Source: Thiocapsa bogorovii (GTDB taxonomy: Bacteria; Pseudomonadota; Gammaproteobacteria; Chromatiales; Chromatiaceae). From it: a stretch of DNA of 64,000 nt. Position numbers and translations under genes: made by a program. The notes beneath the pieces are model-generated. The model had not been told where the DNA came from, made no database searches, and was given only the letters and a program-made list of their open reading frames with translations. Below are positions 18,021 through 26,050 of the stretch, piece after piece (the stretch's first letter is position 1; every line of letters starts with the position of its first letter). The stretch spans positions 4,089,501 to 4,153,500 of the forward strand of contig NZ_CP089309.1 in NCBI RefSeq assembly GCF_021228795.1. The letters run 5' to 3'.

Positions 18021-18821
18021 ATGCAACACTTCTATTTTTTGCTCGCGCTCGGCACTCTCGCGACGCTCGCCTTCGCCGTCGGTTCGTGGCGCCGATTCAG
18101 GCAGCGCAACCGCTTACCCTACCGCGTCGATGCCTTTCTTCTCTCCCCGCCGCAGCGTGCCTTCTGCGCAGTGCTCGAGCGCGCCGTCGGGCAAGAGTAT
18201 CGTGTCTTCGCGAAGGTTCGAGCCGCGGACATCATCGAGGTCGAGGGTCGACTCGATCGGAGAGCCCGCGAGCGCGCTGCAGAGCGCCTCGCCGAGGAGG
18301 TCTTCGATTTCGTGATCTGTACCCGGGAGTCGAGCGCCATCGCCTGCGCGGTCAATCTCGCAGGCCGCTCGCGGTTGTCAAGACGCCCGCCGAAGAACCG
18401 GCTCGATCGCATCTGTGCTGCAGCCAAGCTCCCCTTCGTGCGCTTTCGCGAAGGCGATGCCTATTCGGTCGTGGAGATCGAAGAGCAGGTGTTCTCGGCG
18501 ATGCAGACGCTCAAGATACACCCCCGTGCCGAGGAGCTCACGGCGCAAGATACCCGCGAGGCATTGCGCGACCTCTCGGATGTCATCGGGGACAAGGTCT
18601 CCGATCCGCGCCGCACCAAGCGCGCGGCCCGCTCGACGCCCCCGCCACGATCAAAGGAGCGAGCACCCTCGAGCATGCCCACTCCGCTCAAGCCAAAGAT
18701 CCGCACCGAGCCCAAGCTCCACCTCGACGAGGAGATCGATATCGGGCCCGAGATGCACATGCCCGAGCCCCGAATCGAGGTCGAATTCGACGAAGATCGG
18801 CCAAGGCGAGCCAGGATCTGA
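18021..18821 (+). CDS. DUF2726 domain protein, membrane-anchored
   Basis: The 266-aa product has an N-terminal helix (FYFLLALGTLATLAFAVGSW) then a DUF2726-like domain at about 35-160. It opens with LLSPPQRAFCAVLERAVGQE, continues through RVFAKVRAADIIEV and FDFVICTRESSAIACAVNL, and ends KLPFVRFREGDAYSVVEIE. The fold is thought to be related to restriction-endonuclease-like domains, but the acidic residues of a nuclease site are not evident in this copy. The last 80 residues are charged and Pro-rich, ending in an acidic tail. It closes the three-gene module and is followed by a repeated intergenic motif. Confidence 0.72.
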   Translation: MQHFYFLLALGTLATLAFAVGSWRRFRQRNRLPYRVDAFLLSPPQRAFCAVLERAVGQEYRVFAKVRAADIIEVEGRLDRRARERAAERLAEEVFDFVICTRESSAIACAVNLAGRSRLSRRPPKNRLDRICAAAKLPFVRFREGDAYSVVEIEEQVFSAMQTLKIHPRAEELTAQDTREALRDLSDVIGDKVSDPRRTKRAARSTPPPRSKERAPSSMPTPLKPKIRTEPKLHLDEEIDIGPEMHMPEPRIEVEFDEDRPRRARI

Positions 18822-18823
18822 AC

Positions 18824-18855
18824 CTTCTTCCCTCAACCTCCTGAACTGCGTCCCC
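18824..18855. repeat. Dispersed repeat, CTTCCCTCAACC type, copy 1
   Basis: The segment containing CTTCCCTCAACCTCCTGAAC followed by GCGTCCC recurs at 24334-24363 with about 90 percent identity. Both copies lie in intergenic space in the same orientation. Confidence 0.7.
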
Positions 18856-18979
18856 GTGGTCTCAATGGGAACGGTCCCGGCGGGTTGGTTTCCGGTTCTC
18901 GGCCGGCATCGTAGTGCAGCAGCCGCCCCCGCTCTGCGCGATCTCGAGCGGCGATGCGCACCGAGTAAAGGAAAATTTG

Positions 18980-21900
18980 TCACACTCCGAGTACGGCCTC
19001 GGCACGCGCCGGTAATTTCCCGTCATCGATGTGGCTGCTCGACTGCCTGATCAGACGTGAGGCCGCCACCTTGACCAGATCATTGATCAGGAACCAGGCC
19101 AGCGCGTAGCCCCAGATCAACAGCGCCGGCCCCCAGCCGATCGGGGTCATCAGCCAGCCCTCGGCAGCGAAAACGGTGCCGACAATCTCGGTGGCGAAGG
19201 TTGCCCAGAGCAGCACCGGAGCGGGCCAGGGCTTCTGCCAGAACCAGCCGCGGGCGCGAGTGATGTACAGGGTGCTATGTCCCGCCACGATCAGCTTCAA
19301 AAACAGAAAGGTGCGGATCTCGTCGTGGGAAAAACCCCACTCCTGCAACAGATAAAACAGCAGGAAGGAGGCGATCACCCCCATCACCCCGAGCACGGTG
19401 GCCAGACTCGTCAGTTCATACATGTTCCAGCGCACGGGCTTTCGCTCGATCCGCGTGCGGTCGTAGGCGATGGCCAGGATGGGGATATCGTTGAGCAGCG
19501 CCAGCAGGATGATCATCAGCGCGGTGATCGGGTAGAAATTGAACACAACGATCGACAGGGTCATAAACAGGATGATGCGGATGGTCTCGGCGATGCGGAA
19601 GATCGCATAGCTCTGCATGCGCTCGAAGGTGACCCGTGCCTGCTCGATGGCCTCGTTGATCACCGAAAGGCCCGGCGCCGTTAGGACGATATCCGCTGCG
19701 GCCCGGGCCGCGTCGGTGGCGTTGTCGACCGCGAATCCGCAGTCGGCCTTCTTCAATGCCGGTGCATCGTTGACCCCGTCACCGGTCATGCCGACGATGT
19801 GCCCGCCCTTTTGAAGGGTATCGACGATCCGGTACTTGTCCTCCGGCACCACCTCGGCAAAGATGTCCACCGACTCGATCATCTCGACGATGGCCGACTC
19901 GTGCGTATGGATGAACTCGCGGTCCAATAGCCGGGTGTCGTACAGATCATCCAGAGTGTCCATTACCTCGGCGGCGAAGCGCTCCGCCTCGCGTAGCGAG
20001 ACGTCGCCCTTGAGGCGTCGGTAAATGGCGCTGATCAAGGCCTCGGCGAGGCCCAGCAGCGCCTGGCTGCCGGAGCCCTTGAGTTGACGGGCCTGGATGG
20101 TCTCCTGCTCCAGTCCCAACAGGCGTCCGACCTCCCGGGCGATGGCGACATGATCACCGGTGACCATTTTCACGCGCACGCCGTAGGCCTGCATCTGGCG
20201 CACGACCTCTGCCGAGTCCTCGCGCGGCGGATCGTACAAAGGAATCAGGCCGATCAACTCGAGCGGGGCATCCCCGCGCCTGCGCCCGACCGCGAGGGTG
20301 CGATAGCCGCGGCTGGCGAGCCGGTCGACGTCGGCTTCGATCTGGGCGATCCGCTCGTCCGGCAGATCGGCCATGGCCAACAGGACCTGTGCGGCGCCTT
20401 TGATGGCGGTGAAGGTCTCCCCCTCTCCTTCGATGACGGCCTCTGTGCGCTTGCGCACCGGGTCGAAAGGCACAAAGCGGGTCTGGCGGTAAGGGGACAG
20501 ATCCAGATGCGGGAACTGCTGCTCCAAGCGAGCGAAGATGGGCAGTTCCATGGGGTCGTTGTTCTCCCGTTGCGAGGCAAGCGCCGCTGCTTGAAAAAGC
20601 TCGCGGGCGTCGAAGCCATCCATCACCACCGGATCGGCGACCTGCATCCGGTTCTGCGTGAGCGTGCCGGTTTTATCCGAGCAAAACACATCGACGCCGG
20701 CCAATTCTTCGATCGCGGACAGTCGCGAAACGATCGCTTGACGGCGTGCCAGATTGACCGCGCCGACCGCCATGGTCACCGAAAGCACGGCGGGTAGCGC
20801 CACCGGAATGGCAGCGACGGTCAGGACGAGGGAGAAGCGCGCGATCTCGAGCAGGCTCTCGTGTCGAAACAGCGCCACCATGATGATCAGGACAACCAAT
20901 GCCAGCGTGATCAGGATCAGGAAATTGCCGATTTGAATCACCATCTTCTGGAAGTGACTGCGTTCTTCCAGGCCGGCCTTGGCGACCAGTGAGACGACCT
21001 TGGCAAAGGCCGTGCGCACACCGGTACTCACCACGAGCGCCAACATTTCGCCCTGTTTGACGATGGTGTTGGCGTAGGCCACCTCGCCGGACTTCTTGGA
21101 TACCGGCAACGACTCGCCCGTCAGCGCGGCCTGATCGATCGACAGGTAGTCCCCCTTGAGCAGCTTCACGTCGGCGGGGACGATGTCGCCGATCTTCAGC
21201 TTGACGATGTCGCCGGGCACCAGGTCGCGGGACATGACGGTTGCGAAGGCGCCGTCGCGCAGCGCAATGACCTGGTTGGCAAGGCTTGCCTTGAGCGCTG
21301 CCAAGGCGTTGAGCGCCCGATGTTCCTGGAAGAAATCCAGCCCTGCGTTGACCAGGAGCATGATCAGGATGATGGCAAGGTCATCCCATTTCTGAACGAT
21401 GGCCGATAGCAGCGCGGCCGCCTCGATCATCCACGGGATCGGTCCCCAGAAGCGCCGGAAGACGCGGTGCCAGAGCGACTCCTCTCGTTCCTTGATCTCG
21501 TTGGGGCCATAATCCCCCAGGCGCCGGCTCGCCTCCTCACTATCCAGGCCCCGGTCGAGGTCGGTGTGCAACTGCTGTACCGCCTCGTCAACGGACAGCG
21601 CGTCGAAGTCGCCCGCGGTCGGGGGAGCCTTTTCCTGCGGCGCTGCCTGCCGCTCCTGGTGGCTCTTTCGATGTTTGCGGAACAAGATGCTAGCCACCAG
21701 GGCGAGTACGGCGAGGATGCCGAGCCAAATCAGCCACCCATGCTTCGCAAGCTCAGGCCCGATCTTGCCCCACGGGTGACGCGACTCGGCGACAGGCGCC
21801 AGCGGGGCCGTTGCGCCGGGGTGATCGGCCGGCCGAGAACCCGGCGGTAAGATGCTCGGCAGCGCTGGCTGGGTTTCGGTGTGCTCGGCGGACGCGTTCG

Positions 21901-22573
21901 GTTCCTCACTGGTTGGGGCGGGTGCCGGGGATGGCGCAGACTCGCTTGATGTGGCCGGCGTTGGTGCCCGGGAGGGCGGCGGTGCCGATGATGGCGCAGC
22001 CTGCCCTTGGGTCGCAGACGTTGCTGTCGGTGCCTCGGTGCCGAGCTGTGCCTGCTCTGGCCGGGCCTGGCTTGGGGCCGGCGCCGCCGATGTCTCGGTC
22101 TTCGGTCGCGCCCGGGTTGGCGCCGGAGTCGCAGGCTGGTCCGGAGTCGCCCCGGTCGTAGCCTGCGAAGTCGGAGCCGACACGGCCGAAGGGGGGCTGA
22201 CGGGCGGGCAGACCAAGGGCTCTCCACGGCGTCGATGCTGCTCCCATTCCTTCACTTGCCGCTGGAACTCGCGCCGGGCGTCATCTGCACTCAGAGCGAT
22301 CGCTTTCGCCGGCGGCGGTACCTCGAGGGTAACGCCTGTTTGCAGGGTGGAATTCGCGTTGCAGGGCGTGCTGAATGCATCGGGATTCGCTCGCAGCAGG
22401 GCGAGTATCGCTTGATCGCGCGTCACCGTCTCGTCTTGGTAGACCTTACCCGCAATCCCCCAGAGCGTATCGCTTGGGCGAGTCGGGCCGTAGGTCTCCT
22501 CGGCCCGGACCGGTAGGCCAAGGAGGGTCAGCAGCCAGACAGCAAAGACGATGAGAGCTCGCGTGTTCATCAT
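18980..22573 (-). CDS. P-type H+-ATPase fused to exported FimV-like LysM domain
   Basis: With start ATG 22573 the product is 1197 aa, about 320 longer than usual proton-efflux (P3A) ATPases. The extra N-terminus has a signal peptide (ALIVFAVWLLTLLGLPVRAE), a FimV-type LysM domain at about 27-87 (YGPTRPSDTLWGIAGKVYQ, then ALLRANPDAF), a Pro/Ala/Thr-rich linker (125-265) and a membrane helix (279-298). The ATPase follows: WMIEAAALLSAIVQ, TGES, pump helix VAAIPVALPAVLSVTMAVGA, phosphorylation motif CSDKTGTLTQ (Asp 633), MTGDGVNDAPALKKAD, and C-terminal helices. The signature fits plasma-membrane proton pumps. One continuous frame covers both parts, with no frameshift. The LysM part would face the periplasm and could tether the pump to peptidoglycan (inference). 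Confidence 0.9.
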   Translation of the reverse strand: MMNTRALIVFAVWLLTLLGLPVRAEETYGPTRPSDTLWGIAGKVYQDETVTRDQAILALLRANPDAFSTPCNANSTLQTGVTLEVPPPAKAIALSADDARREFQRQVKEWEQHRRRGEPLVCPPVSPPSAVSAPTSQATTGATPDQPATPAPTRARPKTETSAAPAPSQARPEQAQLGTEAPTATSATQGQAAPSSAPPPSRAPTPATSSESAPSPAPAPTSEEPNASAEHTETQPALPSILPPGSRPADHPGATAPLAPVAESRHPWGKIGPELAKHGWLIWLGILAVLALVASILFRKHRKSHQERQAAPQEKAPPTAGDFDALSVDEAVQQLHTDLDRGLDSEEASRRLGDYGPNEIKEREESLWHRVFRRFWGPIPWMIEAAALLSAIVQKWDDLAIILIMLLVNAGLDFFQEHRALNALAALKASLANQVIALRDGAFATVMSRDLVPGDIVKLKIGDIVPADVKLLKGDYLSIDQAALTGESLPVSKKSGEVAYANTIVKQGEMLALVVSTGVRTAFAKVVSLVAKAGLEERSHFQKMVIQIGNFLILITLALVVLIIMVALFRHESLLEIARFSLVLTVAAIPVALPAVLSVTMAVGAVNLARRQAIVSRLSAIEELAGVDVFCSDKTGTLTQNRMQVADPVVMDGFDARELFQAAALASQRENNDPMELPIFARLEQQFPHLDLSPYRQTRFVPFDPVRKRTEAVIEGEGETFTAIKGAAQVLLAMADLPDERIAQIEADVDRLASRGYRTLAVGRRRGDAPLELIGLIPLYDPPREDSAEVVRQMQAYGVRVKMVTGDHVAIAREVGRLLGLEQETIQARQLKGSGSQALLGLAEALISAIYRRLKGDVSLREAERFAAEVMDTLDDLYDTRLLDREFIHTHESAIVEMIESVDIFAEVVPEDKYRIVDTLQKGGHIVGMTGDGVNDAPALKKADCGFAVDNATDAARAAADIVLTAPGLSVINEAIEQARVTFERMQSYAIFRIAETIRIILFMTLSIVVFNFYPITALMIILLALLNDIPILAIAYDRTRIERKPVRWNMYELTSLATVLGVMGVIASFLLFYLLQEWGFSHDEIRTFLFLKLIVAGHSTLYITRARGWFWQKPWPAPVLLWATFATEIVGTVFAAEGWLMTPIGWGPALLIWGYALAWFLINDLVKVAASRLIRQSSSHIDDGKLPARAEAVLGV

Positions 22574-22674
22574 GATCGGCAAACTCGCCGCACCCCCTGT
22601 CGCCATCTTCGGAGTGGACGCAGGTCAGGGCCGGCCGGGGCCTATCCCGCCGTTCGGCTCCCGTGGCCCTGAGC

Positions 22675-23832
22675 TCATGCGCTGCTCGGTGTCGGCCACC
22701 AGCCGAAATGGTGCAGGCGATTCAAGAACCACAGACAGACCAGGATGCCGATAAAGTGCGCGACAACGATGTCGAAGTTCGCCAGCAGGACGAAGACGTC
22801 GACTGCGCGAACAATGGCCTGAGGGTCGGTGATCGCAATGCCCGGCGGTTGGGAGACGGTCTTCGAGATCAGCAGTGCGATGCTGAAGGCGGTGCCAAGG
22901 ATCGCCAGCGTCAGCCCCAACGCGCTGGAAAAATTGATGGTCGAGATCAGCCGCTTCGCAGTCGTTCCGCCGGCCTCCGGCGTCTCGCCGTGCCTCAATG
23001 AGCGCGCGAGCAGGATGCAGGAATAGAAGCCGATGACGGTCAGTGTCAGCACGCCAAGCGATAGATAGGCCCAGACGAGACCTTCGGCCCAGGAGAAGCC
23101 GTAGGGCATTGTCGGCAGGTGCTCCTCGTAATAGCTGCTCGAGGTGGTGACGACCAGCAGCAGCGCGGCGATCAGGCCCAGACAGAGCTGCACCCAGAAC
23201 GCGATGGCGCCGAAGATCTTCAGGTGTCGCGCGAGCGCCCGACCCTTGTCCAGCAGAGCCGGGTCCGGTTCCGGCTCTGGCTCCGGCCCCTTGCCCGGTG
23301 CGGCCTCCGACGATGCCTCGTGCGGCACCAGCACCCGCCGGTGGCGTGGAATCAGGTGCGGCATCCGGTGGCCCCTGAGCGCACCCCACGTGAGCAGCAG
23401 CAGCGTCGCGAGGATCGGTACCGTCACCGCGATGGCCGCGATCTCATGCCAACGGTTGAACAGCGCGTCCACGTGTTGGCCGATCGGGACCGAAGACGGC
23501 AGCCACTGGGTCCAGCTCGGCACCGACCCTCCACTGAAGGCCCAAGCCAGGTAGCCGGTCAGCGCGCTGACGAGGAGCAGGATGAACAGCAGCGACTCCG
23601 AGACCCGCAACGAGATCTGGAGCCAATGCGGGCGGGCAGCCGGATACTCCGGGGACCGGGAGAAGAGCCGCCGGATCGGAACGATGATGACCAGCGCGGC
23701 GAGGACGATGCCGACCGCGATATGAATCAGCGAGACAAGCTCCGCGTTCGGCGCACCCTCCGCAAAGGAGGTGAACGACCATCCGATACCGAGCTCGGCC
23801 AGTGCCAGCAGTGCAACGATCCAATACATCAT
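22675..23832 (-). CDS. Multi-pass membrane protein, cytochrome b-like plus DUF3611-like
   Basis: This 385-aa protein starts MMYWIVALLALAEL behind GAGGAG. The N-terminal half has four helices with spaced His residues (SLIHIAVGIVLAALVIIV; RWHEIAAIAVTVPILATLLL), resembling cytochrome b561-type heme-binding bundles. A cytoplasmic Glu/Pro-rich loop (GPEPEPEPDPALLDKG) separates it from a second four-helix half (GAIAFWVQLCLGLIAALLLV; VRAVDVFVLLANFDIVVAHF) that resembles DUF3611. Function is unknown; a heme-carrying electron-transfer role is possible. It is upstream of the P-type ATPase gene on the same strand with a 100-bp gap, so the two may form a unit. Confidence 0.65.
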   Translation of the reverse strand: MMYWIVALLALAELGIGWSFTSFAEGAPNAELVSLIHIAVGIVLAALVIIVPIRRLFSRSPEYPAARPHWLQISLRVSESLLFILLLVSALTGYLAWAFSGGSVPSWTQWLPSSVPIGQHVDALFNRWHEIAAIAVTVPILATLLLLTWGALRGHRMPHLIPRHRRVLVPHEASSEAAPGKGPEPEPEPDPALLDKGRALARHLKIFGAIAFWVQLCLGLIAALLLVVTTSSSYYEEHLPTMPYGFSWAEGLVWAYLSLGVLTLTVIGFYSCILLARSLRHGETPEAGGTTAKRLISTINFSSALGLTLAILGTAFSIALLISKTVSQPPGIAITDPQAIVRAVDVFVLLANFDIVVAHFIGILVCLWFLNRLHHFGWWPTPSSA

Positions 23833-24045
23833 GGGTATACTCCTCAGGCCAATCGGGGCGACGGCGCGGGCGGAGCTGGAAGGGCGGTTCGAGCCGCGCC
23901 TCTACACTGTTTGAGTGCGTACCTATTGAGTATGTACCTACGGCGGGTTTTTTCCAGTCGATGCACTGCACTGAACGGGCAATGCCGAGCGCGCCCACCG
24001 GGTCAAGCCGCGCACTCGCACCAAGCCTTTCAATCGCGACAGTGC

Positions 24046-24112
24046 CGACGGTCGTCGGAGCTGGCCCGGCCAGGCCCAACACATGACGCATACGGCACCG
24101 GGCGCGCTTTAA
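24046..24112 (+). repeat. Dispersed repeat, GCGCGG-palindrome type, copy A
   Basis: It shares the core AACACATGACGCATACGGCA then CCGGGCGCG and TTTAA with 38615-38685, and more weakly with 60743-60810, always on this strand. The end forms a GC-rich hairpin followed by TTT, so it may act as a transcription terminator or attenuator. Confidence 0.7.
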
Positions 24113-24176
24113 GGTGAGTTCCGGGAAAGGATCTACCGGCGGAGCGGAACCAAGAAAAGCGTTCGAAGGCTCTGCT

Positions 24177-24227
24177 CGTTGTCGTTGTCGTTGTCGTCCG
24201 GAATCCGATAACGATAACGACAACGAC
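24177..24227. repeat. GTTGTC hexanucleotide repeat folded as a hairpin
   Basis: Three GTTGTC units on the left (24177-24197) face a near-exact complement made of ATAACG/ACAACG units (24208-24227) across the loop CCGGAATCCG. The result is a long simple-sequence hairpin in non-coding DNA. Confidence 0.75.
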
Positions 24228-24333
24228 AAAGGAAAAGTTCCGCCAGGGGTTGCTCGAGACTTGCGACGTTAGGGGCTGGATGCCGTCAGGGTATGCGCAG
24301 TCGGGATGCCGATTCTCGCAAATCGCCTGACAC

Positions 24334-24363
24334 CTCTTCCCTCAACCTCCTGAACCGCGTCCC
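24334..24363. repeat. Dispersed repeat, CTTCCCTCAACC type, copy 2
   Basis: Near-identical to 18824-18855 (CTTCCCTCAACCTCCTGAAC then CGCGTCCC). It lies just downstream of the Rieske gene's stop. Confidence 0.7.
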
Positions 24364-24431
24364 GACGGTTTTTCAAGTGAGCGGCGAGTGAGAAAGCACC
24401 TCGCCGTCACACGCATCACCCCTGACGCGGT

Positions 24432-24746
24432 TCAGCTCGGATCGATCCAGATCTGCCCCTCCGCGACGACGAGTCGATAGGTCCGAATCGGCTCGTCCGC
24501 CGGCTCGTCCATCGGCTCGCCGGTGGCGAGGCTGAAGCGGCTGCCGTGCAGCGAGCACTTGATTCGATCCCCGTCGAGACAGCCGTAGGAGAGCGGATAG
24601 TCCTCGTGGCTGCAGTTGTCTTCGACGGCATAAAAGCGCCCGTCGACGTTGGCGACGATATACGCCTGGTTGTCCACGACGACCTTCAGAAACTTGCCGG
24701 GCGCGATCTGGTCCGTGCCGGCGACGGCGACAAAAGGTTTGTCCAT
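24432..24746 (-). CDS. Rieske-type [2Fe-2S] ferredoxin
   Basis: This soluble 104-aa protein carries one Rieske cluster. The ligands are C45 and H47 (NCSHEDYPLSYGC) and C64 and H67 (CSLHGSRF), and the C-terminal strand IRTYRLVVAEGQIWI completes the fold. The start at 24746 (MDKPFVAV) is chosen because GAGGAG sits 6 bp upstream; the ATG two codons earlier would have no spacer. It follows the TrpD-like gene by 10 bp on the same strand, so the two are almost certainly co-transcribed. It probably acts as an electron carrier for an oxygenase or reductase that I cannot identify here. Confidence 0.9.
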   Translation of the reverse strand: MDKPFVAVAGTDQIAPGKFLKVVVDNQAYIVANVDGRFYAVEDNCSHEDYPLSYGCLDGDRIKCSLHGSRFSLATGEPMDEPADEPIRTYRLVVAEGQIWIDPS

Positions 24747-24756
24747 CGGCATCTCC

Positions 24757-25878
24757 TCAACGCACCCGTTTCGCCGCCTTGCCCGAATCCAGTACATCGC
24801 GGATGCGGTCCGCGGCGACCTCCAGGGAGTCTTCCCGCCCGAGATGCCAGAGGATCAGCGCGCCCGCGAACACCAAGCTGTCGTAGGTCGGACCTTGCGC
24901 GCCTTCCAAGGCGGCGATGCCCGCCTCAGCCGCAACCTGCGCGGTGGCCAGCACATCGACCGCCACGGCGATCTCGTCGCCCGGTCGGGTGGTTTGGGGC
25001 AGATCCTCCGGCAAGGGGACGGCGCGTACCGACTGGGCGATCCCCAGGTCGGCCGGATCGACCTCGAACGACTGTTCCTCCGACATCTGCTGATAGTTGA
25101 AGCAGGTGCCCTTCTGGCGCAGCGAAGGGATGACGCCGCCCTCCACACCGCGGATCAGAAGGGCCGAATGAAAACCGGCATGCCGTGCCAACATGGCGTA
25201 GATGCGCGGATAAGGCTTGTGGACGTACCCCGTGACCAGATGGGTGTGCTTGCGTCCATGGATCGGCCGGGCCAAGACCTCAACCGTGGTGATGGCCTGA
25301 CGCTTGACGATGGTGGAGCGCAGATCGACCAGGTTGTGCAGCGGGGCGCAGAAGGCGCGTTGGTCGACATAGCTCCAGCCGAGCGCGGGATCGGCCAGTC
25401 GCTCCGCCGCCTCGACCGGCGAGAGGTCGACCGGCACACCGGCCGCGTCCAGGATATGGCGGTGGGTCACGCCGAACTTGGGCCCGACCGCATGTGCACC
25501 GTGACTGATCGCCGGGACACCGCACTCGGCGAGTACGGGCATCAGGAAAGGCGACGCCGGCAGGCAGCGGTTGTAGCCGTCGTAGGGATCGGCGATGTCG
25601 ACGACGTCGTCGACGTTCGCAACGACATGCCCCGTGGCCTCTCGGACCGCGTCCAGGATGCCCTTGACCTCGTCGTCGGTCTCGCGCTTCATCCGCAAGG
25701 CGATCAGAAAGATGCCGGCCTGCACCGGGTCGACCGCGTTGTCCAGGATGGCGCTCATGCCGATCCGGGCCTCCTCCGTGGAGATGTCCTTGGAGAGCTC
25801 CGGACCGGTTGCGATGCGCTGGATGATGGAGCGCATCTGGGTCTTGGCGTCGCTCGATACGCTGGCCTGACTACTCAT
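24757..25878 (-). CDS. TrpD-fold protein (anthranilate phosphoribosyltransferase-like)
   Basis: This 373-aa protein starts at ATG 25878, behind GGAGGACAATC. The N-terminal helical domain (about 10-75) has the glycosyltransferase family 3 pattern (DISTEEARIGMSAILDNAVD, then QAGIFLIALRMKRET), followed by the alpha/beta catalytic domain. Where TrpD has the PRPP motif GTGGD, this protein reads IADPYDGYNRCLPAS, and the GNRSVSSK-type segment reads SHGAHAVGPKFG. So it is a divergent TrpD relative, unlikely to make phosphoribosyl anthranilate. It is paired with the Rieske gene 10 bp downstream; no other trp genes are nearby. Confidence 0.75.
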   Translation of the reverse strand: MSSQASVSSDAKTQMRSIIQRIATGPELSKDISTEEARIGMSAILDNAVDPVQAGIFLIALRMKRETDDEVKGILDAVREATGHVVANVDDVVDIADPYDGYNRCLPASPFLMPVLAECGVPAISHGAHAVGPKFGVTHRHILDAAGVPVDLSPVEAAERLADPALGWSYVDQRAFCAPLHNLVDLRSTIVKRQAITTVEVLARPIHGRKHTHLVTGYVHKPYPRIYAMLARHAGFHSALLIRGVEGGVIPSLRQKGTCFNYQQMSEEQSFEVDPADLGIAQSVRAVPLPEDLPQTTRPGDEIAVAVDVLATAQVAAEAGIAALEGAQGPTYDSLVFAGALILWHLGREDSLEVAADRIRDVLDSGKAAKRVR

Positions 25879-26050
25879 GATTGTCCTCCGGGACCTGGCT
25901 GTTTTTCGGTGCCGTGCGACGGATGCCGCGCTCGAACCGAGACTTCTCGACGTGCCGGGCATTCTGGTGGCTCGGGCGTCGGATCTCAACGCGCGTGAAC
26001 GCGACGGGATGGTGCAAGATACGGCCGTTCACCACTCGGAGTCGACACAC

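Larger units (their letters stand above)
23833..24431. other. 600-bp intergenic region rich in short repeats
   Basis: No gene is supported here. It holds the promoter side of the minus-strand membrane-protein gene and three repeat units: a dispersed repeat (24046-24112), the GTTGTC hairpin (24177-24227) and the CTTCCCTCAACC repeat (24334-24363). Long ORFs over it are translations of the repeats. Confidence 0.6.

Noticed and set aside
24176..24228. CRISPR array
   Set aside because: The repeats are 6-bp units in a hairpin, without regularly spaced spacers or any cas gene in the window.
23444..24229. 261-codon minus-strand ORF upstream of the b561-like gene
   Set aside because: Its first part translates the GTTGTC hairpin and a dispersed repeat, and the rest is out of frame with the membrane protein.
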